64,000 nucleotides of DNA from Streptomyces sp. DH12 (GCF_020873895.1 NZ_JAHWGT010000017.1:1-64000), one strand, 5' to 3'. Positions 10,773 to 19,758 are shown, counted from the stretch's first letter. Made by a program: numbers and translations. The notes: generated by a model from the letters alone, not told the origin.

Positions 10773-11582
10773 TCAGTGCTGCGCGGCCTTGCGGCGGCGC
10801 ATCACGAGCACGGCGCCACCGGCGACGAGGACGCCGGCGAGCGCGGCGAGGAGGCCGACGGGGGCGCTGCTGCCGGTCTCGGCGAGGTCACCGGTCGAGG
10901 GGCCCTCGGACGGGGACGGCGCGGTGCTCGGCGCGGTCCCGCCCGGGACGGACTCGGACGGCGCGGGCGTGCCCGGCGTCGACGGCGACGGCGTGGTCGC
11001 GGGGGACTCGGAGGGGTTCTCGGAGGGGTTCTCGGACGGGTTCTCCGAGGGGTTCTCGGAGGGGCCCTCGGAGGGGTTCTCGGACGGGTTCTCCGAGGGG
11101 CCCTCGGAAGGGTTCTCCGACGGGTTCTCCGAGGGGTTCTCCGAGGGGTTCCCGGACGGGGCGGTGTTCGCCGGGCAGGTGTGCGACAGGTTGAACTTCT
11201 TCAGGTCGCCGCCCTTCACCTCGGCGACGACCGAGGTCAGCGTGGCGCCCGGCGCCGAGGCGACGTACGCGTGCTTGTCGGACGGCGGGCCGAAGACGGT
11301 GACGACCTGCTCGCCGCCCGGCTGGAAGGTGACCGTGAGCTTGACGAAGCGGGCGGTGTTGCCGGGCAGCACGAAGTGCCAGCCGTCCTGGTCCGCCGGG
11401 ATGTCGGCGCAGGTGCCGGCCTTCTGCTGCGGGGCGCCCTCGTCGGTCGCCGTGCGGGGCAGCTCCTGGCGGAGCGTGGGGGAGTAGGTGTCGCCCTTGG
11501 TGGCGTGGGCGGCGGGGGCGGACAGCAGACCGACGGCCGCGGCGGCCACGAGGGCGCCGGTGGTCTTCGTAAGGGAGCGCAT
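10773..11582 (-). CDS. LAETG-anchored cell-wall protein with NPSE repeats
   Basis: A 269-residue exported protein. The Sec signal is MRSLTKTTGALVAAAAVGLL followed by SAPAAHA, with cleavage near residue 27. A globular domain of about 110 residues with two Cys (GTCADI, LSHTCPAN) comes next; then a Pro/Ser/Glu stalk of about a dozen NPSE/GPSE tetrapeptides; then LAETG, a hydrophobic helix and the tail RRRKAAQH. LAxTG is the signal read by Streptomyces class E sortases, so the protein should be covalently attached to peptidoglycan with the first domain displayed outside. I do not recognise the globular domain. No sortase gene lies in the window. Confidence 0.82.
   Translation of the reverse strand: MRSLTKTTGALVAAAAVGLLSAPAAHATKGDTYSPTLRQELPRTATDEGAPQQKAGTCADIPADQDGWHFVLPGNTARFVKLTVTFQPGGEQVVTVFGPPSDKHAYVASAPGATLTSVVAEVKGGDLKKFNLSHTCPANTAPSGNPSENPSENPSENPSEGPSENPSENPSEGPSENPSENPSENPSENPSESPATTPSPSTPGTPAPSESVPGGTAPSTAPSPSEGPSTGDLAETGSSAPVGLLAALAGVLVAGGAVLVMRRRKAAQH
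11004..11160 (-). repeat. 12-bp coding tandem repeats (NPSE stalk)
   Basis: About a dozen 12-bp units encode NPSE or GPSE. Neighbouring units differ mainly at wobble positions. Such arrays change length by slippage, which would alter how far the globular domain is held from the wall. Confidence 0.85.
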
Positions 11583-11797
11583 GGGCAGTCCAACGTGAGA
11601 GGTGACGGTGCCGTGGGGGGCGGCTCAGCTTCCTGTGGCACGGCGCACCAGTCAAGGGGGATCCTGGGCGTTCGGAGGGGTTCGTACCGTTTGCGCCCTC
11701 GATGCGTCATCACGTTTCGGCCACGGCTGGTTTGGTTGTACGGCGGTCCGTACCGGTTCCGCCACAACGTCGCCGAGCGGCGGCTTCTGACGTACCG
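11583..11797. other. intergenic region with short palindrome
   Basis: No gene seen. It holds the promoter of the LAETG gene. A TCTGACG-TAC-CGTCAGA palindrome (11786-11802) overlaps the stop codon of the next leftward gene and may end its transcript. Confidence 0.4.
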
Positions 11798-12268
11798 TCA
11801 GAGCGCCAGGAAGGCCGCCACCAGCAGCGCGCCGCCCGCCGCGGCCGCGGCGTACGCGCCCCGGGTCCAGCGCAGTCCGCCGCCGATGATCAGGGAGGCG
11901 AGCAGCAGCGCGCCGCCCAGGGGCAGCCACGCGTGGAGGCCGCCCGCCCAGCCGGTCCGCACGGCCTCGGTGGTGCCGGGCTTCACGACGACCGCGTACC
12001 GGCCGCCCTTCTCCACGGCGACCGACCGCGCGATCGTCGTGTCCGTGCGCGGTGGAGTGGGGTCCTCGGACACGAACCGGCCCGTGCACACCTCGTCGCC
12101 GCACCCGGTGACGGTCAGGGTGCCGTGCTCGCGCCCCTGCGAGAGCAGCACGTGCTGCGCGGTGCCCCAGGACGCCCAGACGCCCGCGACCACCAGCAGC
12201 AGCGCGACGAGCGCCATGACGGTGACACGGGCGAAGGGCAGAACAGAGGTCCGGTTCTTGGGGCTCAT
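11798..12268 (-). CDS. small membrane protein of unknown function
   Basis: 156 residues. One N-terminal hydrophobic segment (about residues 14-36), an extracytoplasmic loop of about 80 residues with two close Cys (GCGDEVCTG) that could form a disulfide, and two C-terminal hydrophobic segments. I do not recognise the family. It follows pth on the same strand with a 54-bp gap, so it may be the last gene of the glmU-prs-rplY-pth run. Confidence 0.7.
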   Translation of the reverse strand: MSPKNRTSVLPFARVTVMALVALLLVVAGVWASWGTAQHVLLSQGREHGTLTVTGCGDEVCTGRFVSEDPTPPRTDTTIARSVAVEKGGRYAVVVKPGTTEAVRTGWAGGLHAWLPLGGALLLASLIIGGGLRWTRGAYAAAAAGGALLVAAFLAL

Positions 12269-12322
12269 GGGGCGCGATCCTTGGCCATGGGACCGCGCCG
12301 GGTCAATTCGGGGGCCGGTCCG

Positions 12323-12919
12323 TCAGGAGTTGTACGCGGACTGCGCGCGCTCCAGACCCTCCGTGACCAGCGACTCGACGGCGTCCGCCGCGCGGTCCAC
12401 GAAGTAGTCCAGTTCCTTGCGTTCGGCGGCGGAGAAGTCCTTGAGGACGAAGTCGGCGACCTGCATCCGGCCGGGCGGCCGGCCGATGCCGAACCGGACC
12501 CGGTGGTAGTCGGGGCCCATGGCCTTGGTCATCGACTTGAGGCCGTTGTGGCCGTTGTCGCCGCCGCCCAGCTTGAGGCGGAGCGCGCCGAAGTCGATGT
12601 CCAGCTCGTCGTGGACGGCCACGATGTTGGCCGTGGGCACCTTGTAGAAGTCCCGCAGCTGGGTGACGGGCCCGCCGGAGAGGTTCATGTACGCCATCGG
12701 CTTGGCCAGCACGACGCGGCGGCCGGCCGGTCCCGGCGGGCCGACGCGCCCCTCGACGACCTGCGCCTGCGCCTTGCCGTGGCGCTTGAACGAGCCGCCG
12801 ATCCGCTCGGCGAGGAGGTCGACCACCATGAAGCCGACGTTGTGCCGGTTCGCGGCGTGACCGGGGCCCGGGTTGCCCAGCCCCGCGATCAGCCAGGGGG
12901 CGCTGGCGTCGGTCGTCAT
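12323..12919 (-). CDS. pth: peptidyl-tRNA hydrolase
   Basis: Recycles tRNA from peptidyl-tRNA released by stalled ribosomes. 198 residues. The signature [18 protein letters not shown] contains the catalytic His and the conserved Asn; [14 protein letters not shown] contains the conserved Asp; [12 protein letters not shown] follows. The ATG at 12919 has GGAGG upstream and matches the family start; an open upstream extension reads through the hairpin and is rejected. It is downstream of rplY, a common actinobacterial arrangement. Confidence 0.94.
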   Translation of the reverse strand: MTTDASAPWLIAGLGNPGPGHAANRHNVGFMVVDLLAERIGGSFKRHGKAQAQVVEGRVGPPGPAGRRVVLAKPMAYMNLSGGPVTQLRDFYKVPTANIVAVHDELDIDFGALRLKLGGGDNGHNGLKSMTKAMGPDYHRVRFGIGRPPGRMQVADFVLKDFSAAERKELDYFVDRAADAVESLVTEGLERAQSAYNS

Positions 12920-12942
12920 CTGCGTGTGCCTCCGGAAGGGGT

Positions 12943-12967
12943 GTGGGGGGTGCGGTGCACCCCCCAC
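12943..12967 (-). promoter_or_regulatory. hairpin between rplY and pth
   Basis: An 11-bp perfect stem (GTGGGGGGTGC / GCACCCCCCAC) with a 3-nt loop, about 23 bp before the pth start and 22 bp after the rplY stop. It could reduce read-through from rplY into pth or serve as an RNA processing site. Confidence 0.5.
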
Positions 12968-12989
12968 GACTACATCAGGCCAGGGCCGT

Positions 12990-13574
12990 TCAGGCCTCGG
13001 TGCCCTCGCCGCCCTCGCCGGCGGCCGGCTCCTCGGCCTGCGCGGACAGGACCTGCAGGACGACGGTGTCGGCCTCGACGGCCAGGGTGACGCCCTTGGG
13101 CAGCGGGATGTCCTTCGCCAGGACGGCGTCGCCGGCGCCCAGACCCTGGACGGAGACGGTCAGGGACTCGGGGATGTGGGTGGCCTCGGCCTCGACGGGC
13201 AGCGCGTTCAGCACGTGCTCCAGGAGGTTGCCGCCGGCGGCCAGCTCGCCCTCGGTGTTGACCGGGATCTCGACGTTGACCTGCTCGCCGCGGTTCACGA
13301 GGAGGAGGTCGACGTGCACGATGAAGCCCTTCAGCGGGTCGCGCTGCACGGCCTTCGGGATGGCCAGCTCGGTCTTGCCGTCGAGCTCCAGCGCGAGCAG
13401 CGCGTTGGAGGTCTTGAGGGCCATCATCAGGTCGTGGCCCGGGAGGGTCACGTGGACCGAGTCGGTGCCGTGGCCGTACAGGACGCCCGGAACCTTGTTC
13501 TCCCGGCGGATGCGGCGGGCGGCACCCTTGCCGAACTCGCTGCGGGTCTCGGCGGAGATCTTCACCTCGGACAT
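12990..13574 (-). CDS. rplY: 50S ribosomal protein L25, CTC form
   Basis: Binds 5S rRNA in the large subunit; the longer CTC form seen here (194 residues) also includes general stress proteins. The N-terminal L25 domain ([20 protein letters not shown]) is followed by the beta-rich C-terminal TL5 domain, ending in an acidic Glu/Ala tail. The ATG at 13574 has an AGGAG site. It is 283 bp downstream of prs with a terminator between, so it probably has its own promoter. Confidence 0.93.
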   Translation of the reverse strand: MSEVKISAETRSEFGKGAARRIRRENKVPGVLYGHGTDSVHVTLPGHDLMMALKTSNALLALELDGKTELAIPKAVQRDPLKGFIVHVDLLLVNRGEQVNVEIPVNTEGELAAGGNLLEHVLNALPVEAEATHIPESLTVSVQGLGAGDAVLAKDIPLPKGVTLAVEADTVVLQVLSAQAEEPAAGEGGEGTEA

Positions 13575-13799
13575 GGGGCACTCCTCGTAAGCGTGGAACG
13601 GAAATCTGGTCGCGGTCACTCGGCCACGACTGGACTTGGCCTGCTACGAAGAGCGCGTCGATAACGGACCGCCGCGGTCGCACACGACCACGGCCTCCCT
13701 CGCCGAGCAACCCGCCCAGTCTACTCGGCACCCGCCGAGGGACCCAACTGGATCACCACCGGCCGCCGGCGGAAGGGGAGGCGGCGCCCGGCGGGAAGG
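13575..13799. other. intergenic region with rplY promoter
   Basis: No gene seen. The part nearest rplY (13600-13730) is less GC-rich and is the likely promoter. The part nearest prs is G-rich and leads into the prs terminator. Confidence 0.35.
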
Positions 13800-13840
13800 C
13801 CGGAAGGCCGCCACCCCGGGCGGGGGAGGCGGCCTTCCGG
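13800..13840 (-). terminator. prs terminator
   Basis: A 13-bp perfect stem (CCGGAAGGCCGCC / GGCGGCCTTCCGG) with a 15-nt loop begins 17 bp past the prs stop. Confidence 0.75.
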
Positions 13841-13857
13841 ACGGCAAGGGGGCGGGG

Positions 13858-14835
13858 TCAGCCCTGCTCCTCGAAGAGGCTGGTGACCGAGCCGTCCTCG
13901 AAGACCTCGTGCACCGCGCGGGCGATCGTCGGCGCGATCGACAGCACCGTGATCTTGTCGAGCTCCAGCTCGCCCGGGGTCGGCAGCGTGTTGGTCAGGA
14001 CGACCTCGCTGACCTTCGAGTTCTTCAGGCGGTCCGCGGCCGGGCCGGAGAGGATGCCGTGCGTCGCGGTGACGATGACGTCCTCGGCGCCGTGCGCGAA
14101 GAGCGCCTCGGCGGCGGCGCAGATGGTGCCACCCGTGTCGATCATGTCGTCGACCAGGACGCACACCCGGCCCTCGACCTCGCCGACGACCTCGTGGACG
14201 GTCACCTGGTTGGCGACGTCCTTGTCGCGGCGCTTGTGGACGATCGCCAGCGGGGCCTCCAGCCGGTCGCACCAGCGGTCGGCGACGCGTACGCGGCCGG
14301 CGTCCGGGGAGACGATCGTCAGCTTCGAGCGGTCGACCTTGGCGCCCACGTAGTCGGCGAGGACCGGCAGCGCCGTCAGGTGGTCGACCGGGCCGTCGAA
14401 GAAGCCCTGGATCTGGTCGGTGTGCAGGTCCACCGTGAGGATGCGGTTCGCGCCCGCGCACTTCAGCAGATCGGCGACGAGACGCGCGGAGATCGGCTCG
14501 CGGCCCTTGTGCTTCTTGTCCTGGCGGGCGTAGCCGTAGGACGGGATGATCACGGTGATGCTCGCGGCGGACGCCCGCTTCAGGGCGTCGATCATGATCA
14601 GCTGCTCCATGATCCACTTGTTGATGGGAGCCGTGTGGCTCTGCATCAGGAAGCAGTCCGCACCGCGCGCCGACTCCTGGAAGCGGACGTAGATCTCACC
14701 GTTGGCGAAGTCGAACGCCTTCGTCGGCACCAGGCCGACGCCCAGCTGGTGCGCGACCTCCTCGGCCAGCTCGGGGTGGGCGCGGCCGGAGAAGAGCATC
14801 AGCTTCTTCTCGCCGGTCGTCTTGATCCCGGTCAC
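13858..14835 (-). CDS. prs: ribose-phosphate pyrophosphokinase
   Basis: Makes PRPP from ribose-5-phosphate and ATP for nucleotide, histidine and tryptophan synthesis. 325 residues. The PRPP synthase signature DLHTDQIQGFFDGPVDHL is near residue 140, the flexible loop follows VVSPDAGRVRVADRW, and the PRPP-binding loop is DDMIDTGGT. GTG start (VTGIKTTGEKKLMLF). It follows glmU by 110 bp on the same strand, the usual glmU-prs pairing. Confidence 0.95.
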   Translation of the reverse strand: MTGIKTTGEKKLMLFSGRAHPELAEEVAHQLGVGLVPTKAFDFANGEIYVRFQESARGADCFLMQSHTAPINKWIMEQLIMIDALKRASAASITVIIPSYGYARQDKKHKGREPISARLVADLLKCAGANRILTVDLHTDQIQGFFDGPVDHLTALPVLADYVGAKVDRSKLTIVSPDAGRVRVADRWCDRLEAPLAIVHKRRDKDVANQVTVHEVVGEVEGRVCVLVDDMIDTGGTICAAAEALFAHGAEDVIVTATHGILSGPAADRLKNSKVSEVVLTNTLPTPGELELDKITVLSIAPTIARAVHEVFEDGSVTSLFEEQG

Positions 14836-14945
14836 AGCACTGTCTCCTCAGACGTGTTCCCTGGCCGCGCGTCCCGTGTGCCGCGAACCAGCCGAATTTG
14901 TGTGCACGTATCACGGTACGCCCAGTACGGCGTACTCGTTTTCGG

Positions 14946-16391
14946 TCAGGCTCCGCCCTCGGGCTCGCCGGCGGCCGTCGCGGCCGCCTGCGCGGCGGCG
15001 CTCCCGGGCCGCTTGCGGGCCACCCAGCCCTCGATATTCCGCTGCTGACCACGGGCCACGGCCAGCGCACCGGCCGGCACGTCCTTGGTGATCACGGAGC
15101 CGGCGGCGGTGTAGGCGCCGTCCCCGACCGTGACAGGAGCCACAAACATGTTGTCCGAGCCCGTCTTGCAGTGGGACCCGATCGTCGTGTGGTGCTTCTT
15201 CTCACCGTCGTAGTTCACGAAGACGCTCGCGGCGCCGATGTTCGTGTGGTCGCCGATGGTGGCGTCGCCCACGTACGACAGGTGCGGCACCTTGGTGCCG
15301 TCGCCGATCGCGGCGTTCTTCGTCTCGACGTACGTGCCGATCTTGCTCTTGACGCCGAGCCGCGTGCCCGGACGCAGATACGCGTACGGGCCGACGGAGG
15401 CGCCCTCGCCGACCTCGGCGGAGTCGGCGACGGTGTTGTCCACGCGGGCGCCCCGGCCCACCCGGGTGTCCTTCAGCCGGGTGTTGGGGCCGACCTCGCA
15501 GTCCTCCGCGAGGTGCGTGGCGCCCAGCAGCTGCGTACCGGGGTGGACCACCGCGTCCCGCTCGAACGTCACTGTGACGTCGAGCTGCACGGACGCCGGG
15601 TCGACCACGGTCACGCCGGCGGTCATGGCGCGCTCCAGGAGGCGCCGGTTGAGCAGCGCGCGGGCCTCGGAGAGCTGCACGCGGTTGTTGATGCCGAGGA
15701 TCTCGCGGTGGTCGCCCGCGACGCACGCGCCGACGCGGTGGCCGGCCTCGCGCAGGATGCCGAGCACGTCGGTGAGGTACTCCTCGCCCTGGCTGTTGTC
15801 GGTGCGGACCTTGCCGAGCGCGTCGGCGAGGAGGCGCCCGTCGAAGGCGAAGACACCGGAGTTGATCTCGCTGATGGCCCGCTGGGCGTCCGTGGCGTCC
15901 TTGTGCTCGACGATCGCCGTGACGGCGCCCGTGCCCGGGTCGCGGACGATGCGGCCGTACCCGGTGGAGTCCGGCACCTCGGCGGTCAGCACCGTGACGG
16001 CGTTGCCGTCGGCGGCGTGGGTCGCGGCCAGCGCGCCGAGCGTCCCGCCCGACAGCAGCGGGGTGTCGCCGCACACCACGACCACGGTGCCGTCGACCTC
16101 GCCCAGCTCCTCCAGTGCCATGCGGACCGCGTGGCCGGTGCCGTTCTGCTCGTACTGCACGGCCGTGCGGGTCCCCGCGTAGTGCTCCGCGAGGTGCCCG
16201 GCGACCTGCTCGCGGGCGTGGCCGACGACGACGCACAGGTGCCCGGGGTCCAGCTCGCGCGCGGCGGAGACGACGTGTCCGACGAGGGAACGGCCGCAGA
16301 TCTCGTGCAGGACCTTGGGGGTCTTGGACTTCATGCGGGTGCCCTCACCCGCGGCGAGGACGATGACTGCGGCCGGGGGGTTGGCGCTCAC
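14946..16391 (-). CDS. glmU: bifunctional UDP-GlcNAc pyrophosphorylase / GlcN-1-P acetyltransferase
   Basis: Acetylates glucosamine-1-phosphate and couples the product to UTP, giving UDP-GlcNAc for peptidoglycan. 481 residues. The N-terminal nucleotidyltransferase has LAAGEGTRMKSKTPKVLH. From about residue 255 a left-handed beta-helix of hexapeptide repeats runs to a C-terminal acetyltransferase site (HLSYVGDATIGDHTNIGA). It starts at GTG (VSANPPAAVIVLAAGEG). First gene of the leftward housekeeping run; tRNA-Gln lies just upstream on the same strand. Confidence 0.95.
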   Translation of the reverse strand: MSANPPAAVIVLAAGEGTRMKSKTPKVLHEICGRSLVGHVVSAARELDPGHLCVVVGHAREQVAGHLAEHYAGTRTAVQYEQNGTGHAVRMALEELGEVDGTVVVVCGDTPLLSGGTLGALAATHAADGNAVTVLTAEVPDSTGYGRIVRDPGTGAVTAIVEHKDATDAQRAISEINSGVFAFDGRLLADALGKVRTDNSQGEEYLTDVLGILREAGHRVGACVAGDHREILGINNRVQLSEARALLNRRLLERAMTAGVTVVDPASVQLDVTVTFERDAVVHPGTQLLGATHLAEDCEVGPNTRLKDTRVGRGARVDNTVADSAEVGEGASVGPYAYLRPGTRLGVKSKIGTYVETKNAAIGDGTKVPHLSYVGDATIGDHTNIGAASVFVNYDGEKKHHTTIGSHCKTGSDNMFVAPVTVGDGAYTAAGSVITKDVPAGALAVARGQQRNIEGWVARKRPGSAAAQAAATAAGEPEGGA

Positions 16392-16506
16392 GAGTGGCCC
16401 TTCGGCTTCGGGTGGTGGACACCCGCAGGATACCGGGGGGTTTCCGGAGCGAGAGGGGGGCGGGTCCCGGCCCGGAGGCCAGGACCGCTGGTGTCGCCGC
16501 GACAGG

Positions 16507-16579
16507 CTCCCCCATCAGGATTCGAACCTGAACATACGGGACCAAAACCCGCAGTGCTGCCTGATTACACCATGGGGGA
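16507..16579 (-). tRNA. tRNA-Gln (anticodon UUG)
   Basis: 73 nt. The acceptor stem TCCCCCA pairs with TGGGGGA, with G as discriminator. The anticodon stem GCGGG/CCCGT encloses the loop TTTTGGT, so the anticodon is TTG and reads CAA. The T-arm is CAG-GTTCGAA-CTG-like. CCA is not encoded; the genomic bases after the discriminator are CCT. Confidence 0.92.
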
Positions 16580-16679
16580 TCAGCCCGGCCGTACCGGACG
16601 AGAAGTCGGTGCGCCGGACCGGCACGCAACACTATGCCGTACCGGGCGGCCTGCGTGCGACGGTGCGGGTGGCCCGCGC

Positions 16680-16860
16680 CCGCCGGCCTCGGGGGGCGCG
16701 GGCGGCGGGCGTTCGGGTGCCGGGTGGCCGGGACGAGGGTGCCGGGCAGCCGGGGGCGAGGGTGGCGGGTGGTGGGGGCGAGGGGATCGGGAGGCCCGGG
16801 ACGAGGGTGGCGGTGGTGGGGGCGAGGGCGGCGGGTGGTGGGTGTGACGGTGCCGGGCGG
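16680..16860. repeat. G-rich imperfect repeats upstream of the sensor kinase
   Basis: A run of G-rich imperfect repeats with many GGG triplets on the + strand (for example GGGTGGCGGGTGGTGGGGG). Four or more G-tracts lie close enough to allow G-quadruplex formation in the DNA or the kinase mRNA leader. No gene is convincing in 16580-16891; open frames here are a by-product of GC content. Confidence 0.45.
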
Positions 16861-16891
16861 GGCCCCGGAGGCCGCCCGTAGGCTGGGAGAC

Positions 16892-18214
16892 ATGACCACG
16901 ACGGGGGCACACCAGGACACGGCGGGCACGCCCGCGCGCGGTCCCTGGTGGTGGGGAAGGCGGCGCAGCGCCGCGCTGGACATCGGGCTCGGGGTGCTGT
17001 CGGCGCTGGAGTGCGCGGCCGAGGGCGCCGGCTTCGCCGACGACGCCGGACTGCCGCTGCCGGTGGGGGTGCTCTTCGGGCTGGGCGTCGGAGCGGTGCT
17101 GGTCCTGCGCCGCCGGTGGCCGATCGTCGTCGTCCTCGTCTCCATCGCCGTCACCCCGGCCGAGATGGGCTTCCTCATGGGGTTCGTCGGCCTGTACACG
17201 CTCGCCGCCTGCGAGGTGCCCCGGCGGATCACCGCGGCGCTCGCGGGGATGTCGCTCGCCGCGTCCTTCCTCGTGACGTTCGTCCGCGTACGGCAGGACG
17301 TCGCCGCCGCGGACTTCGAGACGAGCTCCTGGTACGTGCCGCTCGTGTCGGCGTTCATGGCCGTCGCGCTGACCGCCCCGCCCGTGCTGTTCGGCCTCTA
17401 TATAGGGGCACGCCGGCGGCTCATGGAGAGCCTGCGCGAGCGGGCCGACAGCCTGGAGCAGGAGCTGTCGCTCCTCGCCGACCAGGCGGAGCAGCGGGCG
17501 CAGCTGGCGCGTACCGAGGAGCGGACGAGGATCGCCCGCGAGATGCACGACGTGGTCGCCCACCGGGTGAGCCTCATGGTGGTGCACGCGGCGGCGCTCC
17601 AGGCGGTCGCCCTGAAGGACCCGCAGAAGGCCGTGAAGAACGCCGCGCTCGTCGGGGAGATGGGGCGCCAGGCCCTGACCGAGCTGCGGGAGATGCTGGG
17701 CGTCCTGCGCTCCGAGCCGGTCTCCCCGCCCCCGGCCGCGCGCCCCGGGGCGGTGCCGCCGGCGGCCGTGGGCCGGCCCGTGCCCGCGGCGGCGGCGGAG
17801 GCGTTGGCCGCCGGTGAGGACGGGCCGTGCCTCGGCAACGTCGAGGAGCTCGTCGAGCAGTCCCGCGCGGTCGGCACGGTGGTCGAGCTGCTGGTGTCGG
17901 GCGACGTGCGGGAGTACGCGCCGGAGGTCGAGCAGACCGCGTACCGCGTGGTGCAGGAGGCGCTGACCAACGTGCACAAGCACGCGGCGGGCGCGAAGGT
18001 CGTCGTCCGGCTCGCGCACCGGGGCGACGAGGTCGCCATGCAGGTGGAGAACGGCCCGTGCGACGGCGCCGCGGCCGACGCCGACCTGCCGAGCGGCGGC
18101 AACGGCCTGGTGGGGATGCGCGAGCGGGTCACGGCCCTGGGCGGCGTCTTCGTCTCGGGCCCGACGGACGCGGGCGGCTTCCGCGTCTCGGCGGTCCTGC
18201 CGGCCGGCACCTGA
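16892..18214 (+). CDS. orphan sensor histidine kinase (HisKA_3 type)
   Basis: 440 residues. About four to five N-terminal hydrophobic segments (residues 30-170) form a membrane sensor; a short coiled stretch follows; then the HisKA_3 dimerisation box EMHDVVAHRVSLMVVHAAA with the phospho-accepting His; then the HATPase (QEALTNVHKHA, GNGLVGMRERVTALGG). This is the NarL-partner class of kinases. No response regulator adjoins it; the only one nearby is the atypical LuxR protein at 3713, 12 kb away. A Pro/Ala linker of about 35 residues separates the phosphoacceptor and ATPase domains. The ATG at 16892 follows GGGAG. Confidence 0.88.
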   Translation: MTTTGAHQDTAGTPARGPWWWGRRRSAALDIGLGVLSALECAAEGAGFADDAGLPLPVGVLFGLGVGAVLVLRRRWPIVVVLVSIAVTPAEMGFLMGFVGLYTLAACEVPRRITAALAGMSLAASFLVTFVRVRQDVAAADFETSSWYVPLVSAFMAVALTAPPVLFGLYIGARRRLMESLRERADSLEQELSLLADQAEQRAQLARTEERTRIAREMHDVVAHRVSLMVVHAAALQAVALKDPQKAVKNAALVGEMGRQALTELREMLGVLRSEPVSPPPAARPGAVPPAAVGRPVPAAAAEALAAGEDGPCLGNVEELVEQSRAVGTVVELLVSGDVREYAPEVEQTAYRVVQEALTNVHKHAAGAKVVVRLAHRGDEVAMQVENGPCDGAAADADLPSGGNGLVGMRERVTALGGVFVSGPTDAGGFRVSAVLPAGT

Positions 18215-18718
18215 CCCCACGGCCCGCCCCCTCCGGCCGACGGACGCCGGGCGCGGGGCGGCCCACACGGCCTGTCCGGCCCCACGGCGGGACGGCTCCG
18301 CCGGGGACGGGACGGCCCCGGCGGGGACGGCACGGTCCTGCGGTGGCACGGTCCTGCGGTGGCACGGCCGGCGACGCCCGGTCCGCGCGGCGCCCCGGCC
18401 CGGCGGCGGCACGCGGCGCGCCGCGGCCCGGCGCGGGGGTGGCGAGACTGTCCGGGCGACGGGCGACGGGCGACGGGCGACGGGCGACGGGCGACGGGCG
18501 ACAGCGACAGGCGCCGGGCGACGGGCGGTGCGCGCGGGGCGTCACGGCCCGGCGGCGGTACCCCGGCGGTGGTACCGCCCGAGGGCGGGACCTCCCGGGC
18601 GGCGCGGGCAGGACGCCACGGCCCGGCGGGCCGTGGCGGTACGCGCGCGCCCGGGCCCGTCGCGTTCTGGACGAGGCTGGAGCAATCGAATCCTGGGCCG
18701 TACGCGCGCCAGGGCCCG
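18215..18718. other. intergenic region with repeats and hairpin
   Basis: No convincing gene. It contains a heptamer array at 18454-18502 and an inverted repeat (GGCGGTACC / GGTACCGCC, loop of 8) at 18554-18579 that may terminate the convergent sensor kinase and SUKH-3 genes. Confidence 0.4.
18454..18502. repeat. seven perfect GGGCGAC heptamers
   Basis: Seven uninterrupted 7-bp units followed by decayed copies to about 18528. A pure array of this kind can change copy number by replication slippage. It lies between convergent genes, about 215 bp beyond the 3' end of the SUKH-3 gene. Confidence 0.85.
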
Positions 18719-19207
18719 TCAGGGGTTGGTGAGGCGGACCGGGTGTACCCCGGTGATCAGGGCGGACAGGGCGTGGTCGACGTCCGGGCCCAGGTACCAG
18801 TCGCCCGCGTGGTCCAGGCTGTACACCCGCCCGTCGATGTCGATGGCCAGCACCGCCTGGTCGTCGGCCTCCGCGCCCAGCGGCGCCAGCTCCGTCTCCA
18901 GCGCCCGGCCCAGGTCGGACAGGCTGCGGGCCAGGTGCAGCCCGGCGAGCGGGTCCATGAGCAGCGGCGTCGGCGCGATCTGCCGCCCCTGCCCCGGCGG
19001 CGTGATCCGCAGGCCGCCGAACTCGGCCCACGCCTCCACCGCCGCCGGGAACACGCTGTGCCGGTGGCCGGCGGGCGAGACGTGCGCGCGCAGGGCGTCC
19101 GCCCAGTCCTCGGCCCGCCGGATGTCCCAGCGGCCGGGGTGCCAGCCGGCCTCCCGCAGGGCGGCGTCCACGGCGACGGAGAAGCGGGTGGTGTCGATCT
19201 CGGGCAT
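18719..19207 (-). CDS. SUKH-3-type immunity protein
   Basis: 162 residues, cytoplasmic, no signal peptide. The sequence pattern AALREAGWHPGR, the central GGLRITPPG and the late LAIDIDGRVYSLDHAG resemble the SUKH-3 branch of the SMI1/KNR4-like superfamily, which neutralises nucleic-acid-degrading toxins. It lies 11 bp downstream of the YwqJ-type deaminase on the same strand, the normal toxin-then-immunity order. Family identification is from pattern memory, not a search. Confidence 0.72.
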   Translation of the reverse strand: MPEIDTTRFSVAVDAALREAGWHPGRWDIRRAEDWADALRAHVSPAGHRHSVFPAAVEAWAEFGGLRITPPGQGRQIAPTPLLMDPLAGLHLARSLSDLGRALETELAPLGAEADDQAVLAIDIDGRVYSLDHAGDWYLGPDVDHALSALITGVHPVRLTNP

Positions 19208-19218
19208 GGCGGGTGCGG

Positions 19219-19758
19219 TCAGCCGTTCTGGTGGGTCGCGGTCGGGTCGACGGGGCGTACGCCGAAGTGCGCGAGGAGCGCGGTGCACGAGCGGCAGGGC
19301 GCGGCGTAGCTGCCGTGCAGCGGGTCGCCGTCCTCGCGGATGCGCCGCGCCGTGATCTTGGCGTTCCGCAGGGTCCGCTTCGCCTCGCCCGCCGTCAGCG
19401 GCTTGCGGCGGGCCCGTTTGGAACGGCCGCTCTCCGCGGCGCTCAGGTGCCGGGAGAGCAGGATCGCCTCGGGGCAGCGCCCCGTGAAGCGCTCCCGCTG
19501 CCCGCTGGTGAGCGTGTCGAGGAAGTCCTGCACGAGGGGGTGCAGCGCGGGCGGCTGGTTGCCGCGGGACGCGGTGCACGTGAGGGTCTCGCCGCGGACG
19601 GACAGGGCCGCGCCGACGGTCGGCAGTATCCCGTCGCGCCGGTGGCGCAGCGCCGGCGCGGGGCCGGGGGCCGCGCTGCTCCACGACAGGCGCGGGTCGC
19701 CGCCGCCGTGGCCCGCTTCCGGTGCGGCGGGTGTGGTTCCTGGTTGCGCTGCGTGCAT
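19219..19758 (-). CDS. YwqJ-type deaminase (candidate toxin)
   Basis: 179 residues. After a disordered N-terminus of about 40 residues, the deaminase fold shows C95-P-E97 (GRCPEAILLSRHL) and C155-R-S-C158, the zinc ligands and proton-shuttling Glu expected of a nucleic acid/nucleotide deaminase. Between them is a very basic stretch (GRSKRARRKPLT). This matches the YwqJ class described in polymorphic toxin systems. There is no secretion signal or N-terminal trafficking domain, so unlike classical polymorphic toxins it is probably used inside the cell or carried by another protein. ATG at 19758 has GAGGGGA about 10 bases upstream. It forms an operon with the SUKH-3 gene. Confidence 0.75.
   Translation of the reverse strand: MHAAQPGTTPAAPEAGHGGGDPRLSWSSAAPGPAPALRHRRDGILPTVGAALSVRGETLTCTASRGNQPPALHPLVQDFLDTLTSGQRERFTGRCPEAILLSRHLSAAESGRSKRARRKPLTAGEAKRTLRNAKITARRIREDGDPLHGSYAAPCRSCTALLAHFGVRPVDPTATHQNG

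Noticed and set aside
18454-18528. Possible CRISPR-like array
   Set aside because: Units are 7 bp and contiguous, without spacers; simple tandem repeats.
18129-19031. Minus-strand frame across the end of the sensor kinase and the SUKH-3 gene
   Set aside because: Runs through the heptamer array and two real genes in other frames; no motifs.
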